From Bathynomus jamesi (lineage: Eukaryota; Arthropoda; Malacostraca; Isopoda; Cirolanidae), in contig JAJOZX010001870.1 of the NCBI GenBank assembly GCA_023014485.1, positions 640,001 to 704,000 of the forward strand: a stretch of 64,000 nucleotides of DNA, read 5' to 3'. This document shows positions 33,073-43,019 of this stretch, in pieces; position 1 is the first letter of the stretch, and the number at the start of each line of letters is the position of its first letter. The position numbers and the translations under genes were made by a program. Below the pieces are notes generated by a model. It ran no database searches. It was given only the letters and a program-made list of their open reading frames with translations, and was not told the origin of the DNA.

Positions 33073-34417
33073 CAATTTTTGTAGAGAAATACTTTCTTCC
33101 CGGCAACTCATAATTAGGTTTTAGCTTCTTCATTAGTCTTTCAAATCCAACGTCTTCAACAATAGAGTATGGTTGGCAGTCAGCAGCAATCATTTCTCCA
33201 ATGGCTTTGTGAATGGTTTGTGACTGGAGATTGTTGATGTCCCAAATTTGCTTCCAAACATAAATTTCATCCAGAGTTATTTGAATTTCATTTGTAGAAC
33301 TTGATGTTGATGCACCAGTATTCTTTTTTGCAGGTTTGTTGAAATATCCCTCCAGTTTCCTCTTGTTCCATAGCCTCTCTTCTTCTTTATTTAATTCTTC
33401 ATTCTTCTCCTTGTGCTTGCTTTGCAGATGTTTTTCAAGATTTGTTGTATTAAAAGATTTCCTCTTTTCCTCCATGTGACAATAATTTCTTGCATTCTTT
33501 GCAGACTACTTTAAACTCGTCATTTTCATCGATGTCAAAATACTTCCAGACGAGAGAGGATGTACTGCTTTGACTAGTAGAAGCCATGATAACAAAGCAG
33601 AATGCAAGATTTATCAGCCTCAGTAGTGTCAGCACTCAGCACATTTGTCACTGCGCATAAGATGACGTGTGAGAGCGACAAATAACACAACCGCACTCTG
33701 TGGCTGGTGCAGTCAAACTAACATGCAGCGTAAGAGAGCTCCACTTTCCCATTGCCTAACACTCCTCCCCCTCCCCAAAACCCCACTAGTGGGCACTGGT
33801 CAATTTAGCAGTGTAGTGTATTGTATCATAGCTCTATGAAAGAATACGTAAGCACACAAAGTAATAAAAGTTATAAAACCAATATTTTAATATGCCCATA
33901 TTATTATAGGAAATTATAAATACTACACATACGAACATTGCAATTTTTAGATTTGAGATAGCCTGATAGGTGACACAGACACCATCAGTGAAACACTTCG
34001 TTTTAATTCGCTAATTTATAATTGCTGGGAATTTGCAGCATGGTGTCATTTTCAGCTGACTATATTTATCATTATTTACCATATTTATCTTATAAGAAGC
34101 TGCAAAAAACTTCACTTTTTTTCTACGTGAATGTCAAAATATGAAAATGAAAACCCACTCTAATAGACAGAGTTTATTTCCACAACAGTTTCGACACCCA
34201 CTGGCATCCTCCTCCAGTGGATACAGAAAAATGAATGAACCAAAACAAGAGGGAAAAACAGTCCAGGGACCGACCATTAAGAAATTTGCACCTAGGTTAG
34301 ATCCCATTCTCCTGACACCGGAAGGGCATTTTATTACAGGGTCCGCTTATAAGTACATTCCCACAAATTAAAACAAAGCCCAATTTCACGGTCTATAGAA
34401 AACCTACTCATTGTAAT

Positions 34418-35131
34418 TTGTACATTCATTATTTTTCATATCATGATGAAGGGGTTAAAAGCTCAATTATTTCTTTCATGTTTCTAAGAGCACTCAGGAT
34501 TTGTAGCCCACATTTGCTGGACCCGGAAAATTCAAAGATTTGGAACATTTTTAAGGATTTAAAATATCCTGAGTGGTTTATCAGAAAAGCGTATTTTAAA
34601 GCCAGAAAATCTTTTTATGCCCCTCGGGAACCTTCAGTTAACCAAAAACAATATGTGAGTTTGCCTTACATTGCTGGCTTAGAAAGAGTAAAACTGTTGA
34701 TGAAAGATTTTAAGTTTGCTTTGGCATTCAAATATTCATCTACCGTGAAAAGTAAATTGGTTAGGAATAACATTGCAAAAGAGGAACAAGCCTGTGTCTA
34801 CAGCATTCCCTGTAAAAGTTGTGATTTAGTATACGTGGGAGAAACTGGAAGAAATATTGAAACCTGTATTAAAGAACACAAATATGCCTTCAGAAGTTGT
34901 AATACTAATAATGCCATTTTTTATCACGCCAGCCAAAATAATCATGCTATAGATTGGGAATCAAGTAAGGTACTTTATAAATGTAATAATTATGTCAAAA
35001 GAAAAATAATAGAATCTGTGTGTATAGAAAAAGTAGATAATTTTAATTTGTGCGAAGGTACTTATAAGTTAGATCCTTTTATGAGATTCTTGGTCAAAAA
35101 ATCCCCTACGGAGTTGTGGGAACGTGTTTGA
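34418..35131 (+). CDS. Penelope-like C-terminal protein with GIY-YIG endonuclease
   Basis: The 237-codon frame begins with the end of the RT/thumb region (LKYPEWFIRKAYFKARKSFY, VSLPYIAGLERVKLLMKDFK). It then has the GIY-YIG nuclease: VYSIPCKSC, VYVGETGRNIETCIKEHKYA (about residues 128-160) and FYHASQNNHAIDWESSKVL. The Cys pair before YVGETGR is typical of Penelope-like endonucleases, which nick target DNA. The usual catalytic Arg after GRN is replaced by Cys (ETCIKEH), so activity is doubtful. With the RT missing the protein is non-functional alone. Confidence 0.85.
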   Translation: MYIHYFSYHDEGVKSSIISFMFLRALRICSPHLLDPENSKIWNIFKDLKYPEWFIRKAYFKARKSFYAPREPSVNQKQYVSLPYIAGLERVKLLMKDFKFALAFKYSSTVKSKLVRNNIAKEEQACVYSIPCKSCDLVYVGETGRNIETCIKEHKYAFRSCNTNNAIFYHASQNNHAIDWESSKVLYKCNNYVKRKIIESVCIEKVDNFNLCEGTYKLDPFMRFLVKKSPTELWERV

Positions 35132-35760
35132 ACCTAAGTGAATTTCTTAAAGGTCTCTGGATTGTTTCCTTACTCGCTTTTAGTAAATGTAATAATGGAA
35201 GTAATAAATTTGGAAATAAATATAAATGCAACAGATGTAATAATAAAGGTAATATTATAAATTTAATAATTAGGGTAAAGGTAATAATAATAAATGTTAA
35301 AAAATGTAAATGCAATAATAAATGCAGTAATTATGTTAAAATATTAGAATCTGTATGTATAGAACAAGAAGATAGTTTTAATTTGTGCGAATGTACTTAA
35401 TGAAAATGCCCTTCCGGTGTTGGGAGAACGGTATCTAACCTAGGTGCGAAATTCTCAATGGTCTCTGGATTGTTTCCTAATTGCCTTTTTCATTCATTTT
35501 TCGGTTTATAAGTTCTGTATAATAAACAACAATGTAATAATAAATTTATAATTTCTGTAATAAATAATTATGCAATATTAAATGTAATAAATTTAATAAT
35601 AAATGTAATAATTATGTAAAAAAATAATAGAATCTGTATGTTTAGAACAGGAAGATAGTTTTAAATTTGTGCGAATGTACTTAATGAAAATGCCCTTCCG
35701 GTGTCGGGAGAATGGGATCTAACCTAGGTGCGGATTTCTTAACAGTTGGTCCCTGGACTG
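35007..35760 (+). repeat. Threefold tandem repeat at the Penelope 3' end
   Basis: The segment from AGAATCTGTRTGTATAGAA through AATTTGTGCGAA, then CCCTTCCGGTGT-like, CTAACCTAGGTGC-like and TGGTCTCTGGATTGTTTCC sequence occurs three times at roughly 290-335 bp spacing (starting near 35007, 35346 and 35630). AT-rich spacers of varying TAATAAT repeats separate them. Confidence 0.7.
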
Positions 35761-35801
35761 TTTTTCCCTCTTGTTTTGGTTCATTTTTTTTCTGTATCCA
35801 C

Positions 35802-35830
35802 CCGAGGAGGATGCCAGTGGGCATCGAAAC
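35802..35830 (+). ncRNA. Degenerate hammerhead-like motif
   Basis: CCGAGGA (T to C change in the CTGANGA box), GATGCC, AGTG, GGCATC and GAAAC. Stem II is fully paired, but the box change would probably abolish cleavage. It lies in the right inverted repeat of the Penelope-like element. Confidence 0.3.
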
Positions 35831-36296
35831 TGATGTTGAAATAAACTGTCTATTAGAGTGGGTTTTTATTTTCACACTTATAAGAAGCTGTTTTATATAT
35901 AATAATACTGTATTATACTGGTTTGAAACATAAATTGGCCAAAATTTCAATAACGGTCTATGAAATGGCCCTCGGAACTTTGCTTCATATGAGTTACAGA
36001 GGCACTCGAGACAAAGTTTGGCAGGCTAAAATGAACCTTATTTATTATGGTATAAGGTCCAAATTTGAGTGCTACATAGAACTCTCATGTCTTTTTCAGT
36101 TGAAGGTGAAATAAGAGCAATATTTGCAGGATTATGGTACGGATTGGGAAAGCTGGTGTTAGGGTAGGAGTACTGTTAATGTAGGAGCACTATAATAATT
36201 AATAATATTAATATGATAATATAATAATATCATCTGTGTTAATCAATTACTGTCATTAAACATAACTTTGTCTTGAATCACATAATAAATAAAGTA

Positions 36297-37212
36297 CAGG
36301 ACTCCCTCGCTATACATTGGCTCAGTATACGATATTTTGATAGAATGATCTACACTTTTTAACACCTTTTTCTGCCTATACGATCTCAAGACTCACTCTT
36401 ATGATTGATCGAGTGGAGTGAGTAAATTTTTCTGGCTGGCAGTACTGGCTGTGCGCAAGTCCACAGTCATTTATCTTTTCCAAAATGGCCGACCAATATT
36501 TACATTCATCAGCATTCATTGCCTTTTTTTAATGTACAGTCAACCCTCACTATAACGGACCCCGTTAGAGCGGATATCGGATAAACTGGACACACCACTG
36601 GCGACGTTAACCAGGAAAAGAAGAAGCGTGTGACCCTGTCAGTGACCCAGAAGCTGGAATTAATCAAGAAGTTAGAGGCGGGTGCTTCGGTGGCCAAGGT
36701 GTGCGCGGAGTATGGCGTGAAAAAGCAAACTGTTTCCGACATTCGTAAGGCCAAGGACAAGCTAACTTTTATATTTTTATTATATTTCATTATTTTCTGT
36801 ATCATTTATCATGTATCGTGTTCAGCAGACAGTGCATAGTACTGTATATAGTATCTCCATTACCGTATCGTATACGTATACTGTAGGTTACCAGTACCGT
36901 TGGTTATATCGGACAATCAGCTATAACAGACACCTTTTCCCCCCTATTAGTCCGTTATAACGAGGGTTGACTGTACTTTATTTGTTTATTTTCTTTATAA
37001 AAATGTTTTCGTTTATATTTCTTTTAATACAGTATGAGTGTGTATTTTTCATTATAAAAATGCTCTTGGGATGGTGATACAGGGTAATTATAATTATGTA
37101 CTGGGGTTGGACAAGTTCTAGAACGTATCTCCATTGAACCCATGTTATAATTGGCTCGCTGTGCGATCAGTTTTCCAGGAACGTATCCCGATCGTATAGT
37201 GAGGGAGTCCTG
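36297..37212. mobile_element. pogo/Tigger-type element (outer)
   Basis: TA-flanked ends CAGGACTCCCTCGCTATAC and, reversed, CAGGACTCCCTCACTATACG. It sits near the left part of the hAT (the 3' end of the hAT in plus coordinates) and contains a second Tigger at 36537-36973. No transposase of its own is recognised. Confidence 0.85.
36537..36973 (+). mobile_element. pogo/Tigger-type element (inner) with HTH fragment
   Basis: TA-flanked ends CAGTCAACCCTCACTATAAC and, reversed, CAGTCAACCCTCGTTATAAC. The frame 36630-36770 reads LSVTQKLELIKKLEAGASVA and YGVKKQTVSDIRKAKDKL, the CENP-B/pogo N-terminal helix-turn-helix that binds transposon ends. The rest of the transposase is deleted. Confidence 0.85.
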
Positions 37213-37321
37213 TAGAAAAGTATCAGAGTATCAGCCATATTTTCACCTTGCTGATACCGATACTAAAAAAAAAAAAAAAAAGGCTGATACTACCGATACC
37301 GATACTATCGGCACATCCCTA

Positions 37322-37719
37322 GAAAATACCCAATGCACAGTGCATCCCTTTGTGTTATATTATAAGGAACCAGAAAGTAATGAAACAAAACATTCACGTT
37401 ATTGTTTTTTATCTCCAAATACAAAACATAACACTACAATGGTTTACACTTTTTAAAATACACTCATACCTATTATTCGAAAATCCCACCTTCATATAAA
37501 AAAATTACATTATTTTACTGATGGATGTGCAAGACAATATAAAAATCATTTCAACTTTGTTAGCAAAGCTTTTCTGGGTGAAGATAATGTTGGAAGTTAA
37601 TCCAAAAATAGGAGAGTACATAGTTTGTACTTACAATGATCAGAAACGGTTGGGATTTGTACATTCCTATAATGAGGAATTTGATGACTTTGAGGTTAGC
37701 TTTTTACACCCATCAGGAT
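37322..37719 (+). pseudogene. H protein fragment after the hAT insertion
   Basis: It resumes with QCTVHPFVLYYKEPE, HSRYCFLSPNTKHNTTMVYT, one stop, and YFTDGCARQYKNHFNFV, whose Asp is a candidate second catalytic acid. The frame then jumps, by deletion, to VNPKIGEYIVCTYNDQK and HSYNEEFDDFEVSFLHPSG, and is cut at ATCAGGAT by a hAT copy. The region between NHFNFV and GEYI, where a third acid would be expected, is missing. The C-terminus is at 9416-9575. Confidence 0.8.
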
Positions 37720-38987
37720 TAGTGATGTAGCGGATGTCATTTTTTTCACATCCACGGATGCGGATGAGGATGTTTGATTTCAACATCCACGGATGCGGAT
37801 GTCTACATTTTCGTTATTTTTTAGGATATATTCGAGATTTGTTGTGTTTAACGTATATAATAAGTTATTATATAGAGAGAGCTGTAGCTATAATGTAGTA
37901 TAATTAATTAATTGTACAATAATTGCTGTACTTTTCTCTGAACATATAAAATAATATCAAGCATCTAACTAATATATATAGAAATCAATTAGTGAATTCG
38001 TCTGCAAATAAATTCGTTATATTTTGTTGAGTTTCACCCACAATTAGAAACCATAATTGTGTTACCAGGATGCGGGACATGAACCCAACTCAAATGCACC
38101 CCACCAACCTCTTTCCCCAACCTCCACCCTTATAGAAAGAGATCTTTAATTAGCTTGATAACTATTTATATAAAGTTTAAAGTTTTATTAGGCATATTTA
38201 TAAATGAGTAATTAAAATAAAGTAAACTAAGATGTTCATCGTTTAATGTTCAAACTTAATTATAGGAAGGTTATGCTTAAGGAACATTAATTTTTCTGCC
38301 TTTTCTGCTGCCAGTCTGTTTCTCTTTTCATCATATATTAATCCAGCACTGCTAAATAATCTCTCGCTTGGTACGTTTGTTGGAGGACAGGCTAAATGTT
38401 TCCTTGCAAGTTTACTCAAGTATGGATAGATATTCTGCGTATTTTTCCACCAACTAATAGGATTGTCACATGCAGCCAGGCATTTTTCTTGGTGATAGCT
38501 CTCGATCATTTTTACTACATCTTTTGACATCGCGTAGGTCTCGTCATTGCTGCTTGACTCAAGAAACTGAGAGACAGATTCTGTGATAGATTTGCTTGTT
38601 GAAGGTGTTGGTTCTGTCACTGAAACTTTTATTCTTTTGGTGGGTGGCGAAGCGACAGATTCAAGAGATTGAAGCTCTTCAACTGCTTTGCCAAGTGATG
38701 ATTTAACTCGTTCTAATGTACTAGGTGAAAATAACTTAGCTTTGTAACGTGGATCTAAGTAGGTTGCAAGAGAGTAACTTCATACAAGAACAGCCTCTTG
38801 TCTTGTCGCTTGCATCACTTTTGCGCACAATGAACTAGTTCTATTAATATAGTAGAATTTGATAATTTCCGCTTATTAATGACGTTTTATCTCAACGGTC
38901 CACATCCGCACGACATCCGCAGTCCAAAGTACGGATGCGGACGCGGGAAAATGTGCGGATGTTCCGCGGATGTGACCTACATTACTA
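37720..38987 (-). mobile_element. hAT element, deletion derivative, copy 2 (inverted)
   Basis: This is the reverse-orientation twin of 9576-10823, with ends TAGTGATGTAGCGGATG and, reversed, TAGTAATGTAGGTCACATC. Left flank ATCAGGAT (37712-37719) and right flank ATATAGAC do not match, but the left flank pairs with the left flank of copy 1 when reversed. Sequence to the left is H; to the right is a LINE. Confidence 0.9.
38243..38770 (-). pseudogene. hAT transposase C-terminus, copy 2
   Basis: The 125-codon frame (38243-38620), with an upstream part to about 38770, gives TEPTPSTSKSITESVSQFLE, SWWKNTQNIYPYLSKLARKH, PPTNVPSERLFSSAGLIYDE and RNRLAAEKAEKLMFLKHNLP: the hAT dimerisation domain. It lacks the TAG found in copy 1. 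The catalytic domain is absent. Confidence 0.85.
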
Positions 38988-41427
38988 ATATAGACCACCT
39001 CACTACCCCGTTGATAAGGATATAAACTTGTATAACAAATTAAGCAGAATAGTGAATAATAAGATCAGTGTGATTTTTGGTGATTTTAATTGTGGTAATG
39101 TAAATTGGGAAAACAAAACAGCTGATGCTGAGGGCTCAAGACTGTTGGAATTTGCCGATGATAACTTATTAAGTCAATGGGTTGACGGGCCTACAAGGGG
39201 TAATAATAAACTAGACCTCATATTCACAAACGAAGATGACCTAGTCTCTAACCTGACTATTGGTGAAAATTTAAGTAACAGCGATCATAATTTGATTAGG
39301 TTTGACCTCAGGGTTCCAGTTAATACACGCGAAAAGACTCGTGAAAGACTGGATTTCTCGAGAGCAAATTTTGAAAGCTTCCGAAGTAGTTTAGACACAT
39401 TTGAAGTTCTAATAAGTGAGGATGTTAGTGTCACCTGGAGCTCATATAGGGATCAATTTAGAATATTACAGAACACTTTTATACCCACTAAAATGGTTTC
39501 CTTGTCAACAAAGTCACGAAAATGGTTTAACAATGAAATTAGGAGGGCTATTACGGGAAGAAATAGAGCTTACAAACTACTTGTCGCATTTCAACCACAC
39601 TAATTCAGAAAACTATATAACCCTACGTAGGAGGGTTAAGTCCTTAATTAGATCAGCCAAACATGATGAAGAAGCTAGAGTTGCCTCACTCTGTAAAGTT
39701 AACCCTAAAGAATTTTTTGCCCATGTTAATAGCAGAAAGCCAATTAAAAATTCTGTAGGCCCCTTAAAAGATATAAATGGCATACTGAAATTTGGTGATA
39801 AAGATATAGCTAATACGTTAAACGAGTTCTTCGTTACAGTCTTCACGGAGGAAGACACAATAGAAGTGCCAAGTCCTCGGATTACATATGATGGTGACAA
39901 GCCCGTAGAGACCATAAGTTTTACGAGAAATGAGGTACAGCAATTAATTGATAAGATGAACAAATACAAATCACCTGGCCCTGACTTATTTCTTCCAAGG
40001 GTATTAAAAGAGGCTAGCCACAATGTTGTTGACGACTTAGTAACCATATTCAAACAATCAATCGAGTTAGGGAAAGTTCCAACCGACTGGAAGTTAGCAA
40101 ATGTAACACCAATCTTTAAAAAGGGTGATAGGGAAAATCCTTGTAATTATTGCCCGATCAGTTTAACATTAGTTGTCGGCAAACTGTTGGAATCCATCAT
40201 TACAAAATGTATTGTGTGTCACCTTGAATCTAACAATCTAATTTTTTATTCTCAACATGGATTTAGGTGACATAGATCCTGTCTGACAAACCTGTTAGAG
40301 TTTTTCCATAATATGCATACACTGTACGATGCAAGTAGGGCAATAGATATAGTGTATCTCGACTTTCAAAAAGCCTTCGACAAAGTCCCTCATGCTAGAT
40401 TGATAGCTAAAGTCAAAGGACTAGGAATCACCAGGCTCGTTTCCAACTGGATTGAGGATTGGTTAAAAGATAGAAAGCAGAGAGTGGTAATAAATGGAGT
40501 GGCTTCGGAGTGGGCACCCATCACGAGTGGTGTCCCACAGGGTTTTGTTCTGGGTCCTTTACTTTTTATCATCTATATTAATGATATAGACATCGGGCTT
40601 CTAAGTGCAATCTCCAATTTTGCAGACGATACGAAATTAGGAAGTAGGTCCTAGTGTAGGTACTGAGGAGGGCATAAGAACGCTTCAGAACGATCTTGAC
40701 AGGTTGGGCGAATGGTCTGCTACTTGGCAGATGCCATTCAACTTGGACAAATGTAAGGTAATGCACATAGATTATAAAAACCCGAAGACCGATTACTCTC
40801 TCTTGGTAAGGAACTTGACTGAGACCGATCTAGAGAAAGACTTAGGAGTCTATATCAGCAATGATCTGAAACCGTCGAAGCACTGTGCAGAAGTCGAAAA
40901 GAGGGCCTTAAAATTATTAGGTTATATTAAAAGACAGTTCCAGTTTCGGAACAAGCAGACTGTAATGTGTCTTTATAATTCTCTAGTCAGACCTCAACTG
41001 GAATACTGTGGGCAGTTTTGGTCTCCATCCCCTCAGGAAGGACATAGAAAGGTTAGAAAGAGTACAAGCAAGGGCTACAAAATTGATCCCTTCAATGAGA
41101 ATGCAAAGCTACCAACGGAGATTGGAGCGCCTAAATCTGTTTAGCTTAGAGACGAGGAGGTTGCGGGGTCAGCTTATTCAAGTCTTCAAGATGCTCAAAG
41201 GAATAGACAGGGTAGATTACAAAAACTTATTCTCACTTAATGCCAATCCAACAAGAAATAATGGGTTTAAACTGGAACTAAAGACATTTAGGACCACTGT
41301 CTGTGGAAATTTCTTTTCCTATAAAATAGTTAATATCTGGAACCAACTTCCCTCAGAGGTTGTTTCCAGTCAAAGTGTAAATGTGTTTAAAAATAGGCTA
41401 GACAAAGTACTGAATACTCTCATGTGA
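38988..41427 (+). pseudogene. LINE (CR1/Jockey type), endonuclease and RT, frameshifted
   Basis: It begins inside the endonuclease (YRPPHYPVDKD) and continues VIFGDFNCGNVNWEN, GNNKLDLIFTNEDDLV and NLSNSDHNLIRFDL, the APE-type nuclease that nicks target DNA. After a shift near 39590 comes the RT: NKYKSPGPDLFLPRVLKEA, PTDWKLANVTPIFKKGD, a stop at 40268, [16 protein letters not shown] (motif A), [20 protein letters not shown] (motif B), and NFADDTKLG (motif C). A stop at 40652 and a shift near 41030 precede RLERVQARATKLIPSM and WNQLPSEVVSSQSVNVFKNR, ending at 41427. At least four lesions inactivate it. Confidence 0.9.
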
Positions 41428-41738
41428 GCAAACTAAATATAGAACTATTTATATATTCTCCACTTTCCTGTAAAATTTCCTTGGCTACTTTTCCAGGGTC
41501 AAGGTATTTTCTTCAACCTTTTTCCGTACCTGCCTCTGGCAGGCAGGCAGGCAGGGAGGGAGCGGAGGGTGGGGAGAGAGCCTTCTACTTTACTATCCAG
41601 TTTTCTACTACTGCCAGGATAGTTGAAAGAAAAATAAACTTTTACAAAATTTTCCCTGGCTCCCGTTGCCATTGGTACCTCCTCAGTATGGGCCGCAAGG
41701 CCTTTTGAGGTACTTCTTTTCCTTGTAACTCCTTGTAA

Positions 41739-41786
<48 letters not shown>

Positions 41787-42051
41787 GGGGTATAAAGGTT
41801 ATGCACATCTCTTCTGAATGTTGTAAACTTTATACTTGGGGTGTGACAGCCCTCCGGTCCTGAGTCGTGGGCTTCTATAGAAATTGGCTGCCAGTTCCTT
41901 TAGGTTCTCTCTCTCTCTTTCGGGAGGGTGGGTGAAGTATGTTGTACAATCCTGTCCCGTGGGTTACTAGGACCCCATCCCATCCCTACTCTGTCCTTTT
42001 AGCTTACATTAAGGATGTTCTCCTCTGACTGGGGAAAAAAAAAAAAAAAAA
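41428..42051 (+). other. Probable LINE 3' region with (CT)n and poly-A
   Basis: GC-richer than its surroundings, with CT repeats at 41740-41784 and an A-run at 42035-42051. It may be the 3' untranslated region of the preceding LINE. No convincing ORF is seen. Confidence 0.45.
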
Positions 42052-42799
42052 CTTTTAGTATTAAGTCTTTTTCTCTTCTTTTTTATATTAGGACCCTACT
42101 GCTACCTCATGCGTGGGAAGAGAGGCTTTGGAACCTCTATAAATAACACCATTTAATGCTCGTAGGTTGAGAGAGACTGGGATGGAGGGGTCCCAGGTGT
42201 AGGGGTGCGATGAATGGAGTGTGGCTAGTCCCCTGTTAAGCCCATTCCTAACACGTAATGGCCTGACCAGCCCCCTGCGACCGTTCTTTGGTGACCAATT
42301 GATGGTGTAGGCTGTACTGCTCTGAGGTGAGAGAGCTTTACTGCCCAGCTGGCTGCCAGGCCAGCGTAAAGTCTCGGGGGTAGCCTCTGGGTCTGGTGGG
42401 ATTAGTGATGCGAGTCGTTTTTTATTGTCTTTTTTTTTTTTTTTTTTTTTCATTTTTTTTGTTTAAAACGAAGATAGTCTGTTTTTTTTGTTTTTTTTTG
42501 TTTTTTATTGTTTTAAACTTATTCCATATTTTTCTTCCTTTAATCTAATAAGTATATTAGTATTACCTATAATTTACTATACTACCATGCTTATACAGTT
42601 ATACCTAGTATATATAGTCATCTTTTAGAAAAACTGAATCACGCAAAAAGTATATAAGAGAAAGGAAAAACAAACCCTCATTTTTTATATGTATATATAT
42701 TTTTTAACTAGAACATAAAACATTCTTCCTTGTTTCAAACAATATACATAATTGTGATTGGCAAGAATACCAGTATATATCAGTATATATATTTCAGGT
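42052..42799. other. Non-coding, T-rich repeat region
   Basis: A GC-richer segment (42090-42400) of unknown type is followed by long T-runs (42430-42530) and AT-rich DNA. The minus-strand open frame with a poly-Lys start is a translated T-run. ATTGTGATTGGCAAGAATACCAGT occurs at about 42753 and again at about 42981. Confidence 0.4.
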
Positions 42800-42950
42800 A
42801 AAAAAAAAAAAATTCACCTTTTTTTGAACCTTTTTGTTAACCTAATGTTGTTTAACCTTCATTTCCATGGAAGAATCATCACTAGATTGGGTAGAGCATA
42901 TATGCTAGTTTCAATATCACAGGTACTGGTATGATATACATAATAAAAAA
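42800..42950 (-). pseudogene. hAT 3' end fragment (extra copy)
   Basis: This matches 44190-44330 in the same orientation, including GTTAACCTAATG, AAGAATCATCACTAGATTGG and GTTTCAATATCACAGGTACTGGTA. The minus strand reads STCDIETS, the tail of the hAT protein at 44240-44510. Confidence 0.6.
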
Positions 42951-43019
42951 TACATAATACTGGTATAAAACAATATATATAATTGTGATTGGCAAGAATA
43001 CCAGTGTATACAGTATATA

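Larger units (their letters stand above)
31200..33635 (-). pseudogene. hAT transposase with BED finger, broken
   Basis: The N-terminus (33450-33635) has VWKYFDIDENDEFKVVCKEC, a BED-type Cys pair. After a frameshift, 33053-33475 gives the zinc-finger end (HLQSKHK) and YVWKQIWDINNLQSQTIHKA. Past the insertion 32898-33072, 32376-32840 contains ISFTTDIWTSSSDMAFISLI (first catalytic Asp), VRDNRANIV and CYLHTLHLVV. Then come QWNSTSFMIERM and LATYLDPRYKTSLF. The C-terminus (about 31200-31350) reads LSSPPSSVKSEKLFSTGGNI. Insertions, frameshifts and a TAG in place of the second Trp of the KWW motif inactivate it. Confidence 0.85.
34103..35876 (+). mobile_element. Penelope-like retroelement with inverted ends
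   Basis: The 14-bp duplication CTTATAAGAAGCTG (34089-34102 and 35877-35890) marks a target-primed-type insertion. Inverted repeats of about 200 bp, each with the TCTAATAGACAG block and a GGATCTAACCTAGGTGC region, bound an ORF with a GIY-YIG endonuclease. The reverse transcriptase core is missing. The 3' part is repeated three times (see the repeat entry). Confidence 0.9.
30558..37321 (-). mobile_element. hAT element (TAGAGATGTGCCGATA) with nested inserts
   Basis: The perfect 8-bp duplication GAAAATAC (30550-30557 and 37322-37329) flanks ends TAGAGATGTGCCGATACC and, reversed, TAGGGATGTGCCGATAG. Sub-terminal GATACTGATAC repeats occur at both sides. It carries a minus-strand BED/hAT transposase, three Penelope-derived insertions (31660-31880, 32898-33072, 34103-35876) and a Tigger (36297-37212) containing another Tigger (36537-36973). 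Confidence 0.9.
18720..37719 (+). mobile_element. Transposon H (GGGGCATT ends), main body with nested insertions
   Basis: The left end is GGGGCATTGCAGGACA with TCAT outside. H-derived segments are 18720-19026, about 22181-23676, 26334-26548, 30094-30557 and 37322-37719; everything between is later insertions. The right end and second TCAT are at 8822-9575, reversed. The encoded protein is spliced: acceptors precede the exons at about 22325, 22937 and 23397. Conserved blocks include YCDDP, SLRPTHCVLAGAAGTHSV, VVLGDFSENYSFVVQDAAQG and YFTDGCARQYKNHFNFV. The GGGTCATTC-like end and 4-bp duplication suggest the Sola superfamily, which is inference. The copy is dead: it has stops, frameshifts and a deletion. 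Confidence 0.75.

Noticed and set aside
37720..38987. Simple independent insertion of hAT copy 2 with its own target duplication
   Set aside because: Its two flanks do not match each other, and H lies on one side and a LINE on the other; the left flank matches copy 1 instead.
42088..42453. Minus-strand 121-codon frame with a poly-Lys start
   Set aside because: The start is a translated T-run and the rest has no recognisable motif; it is probably an untranslated part of a repeat.
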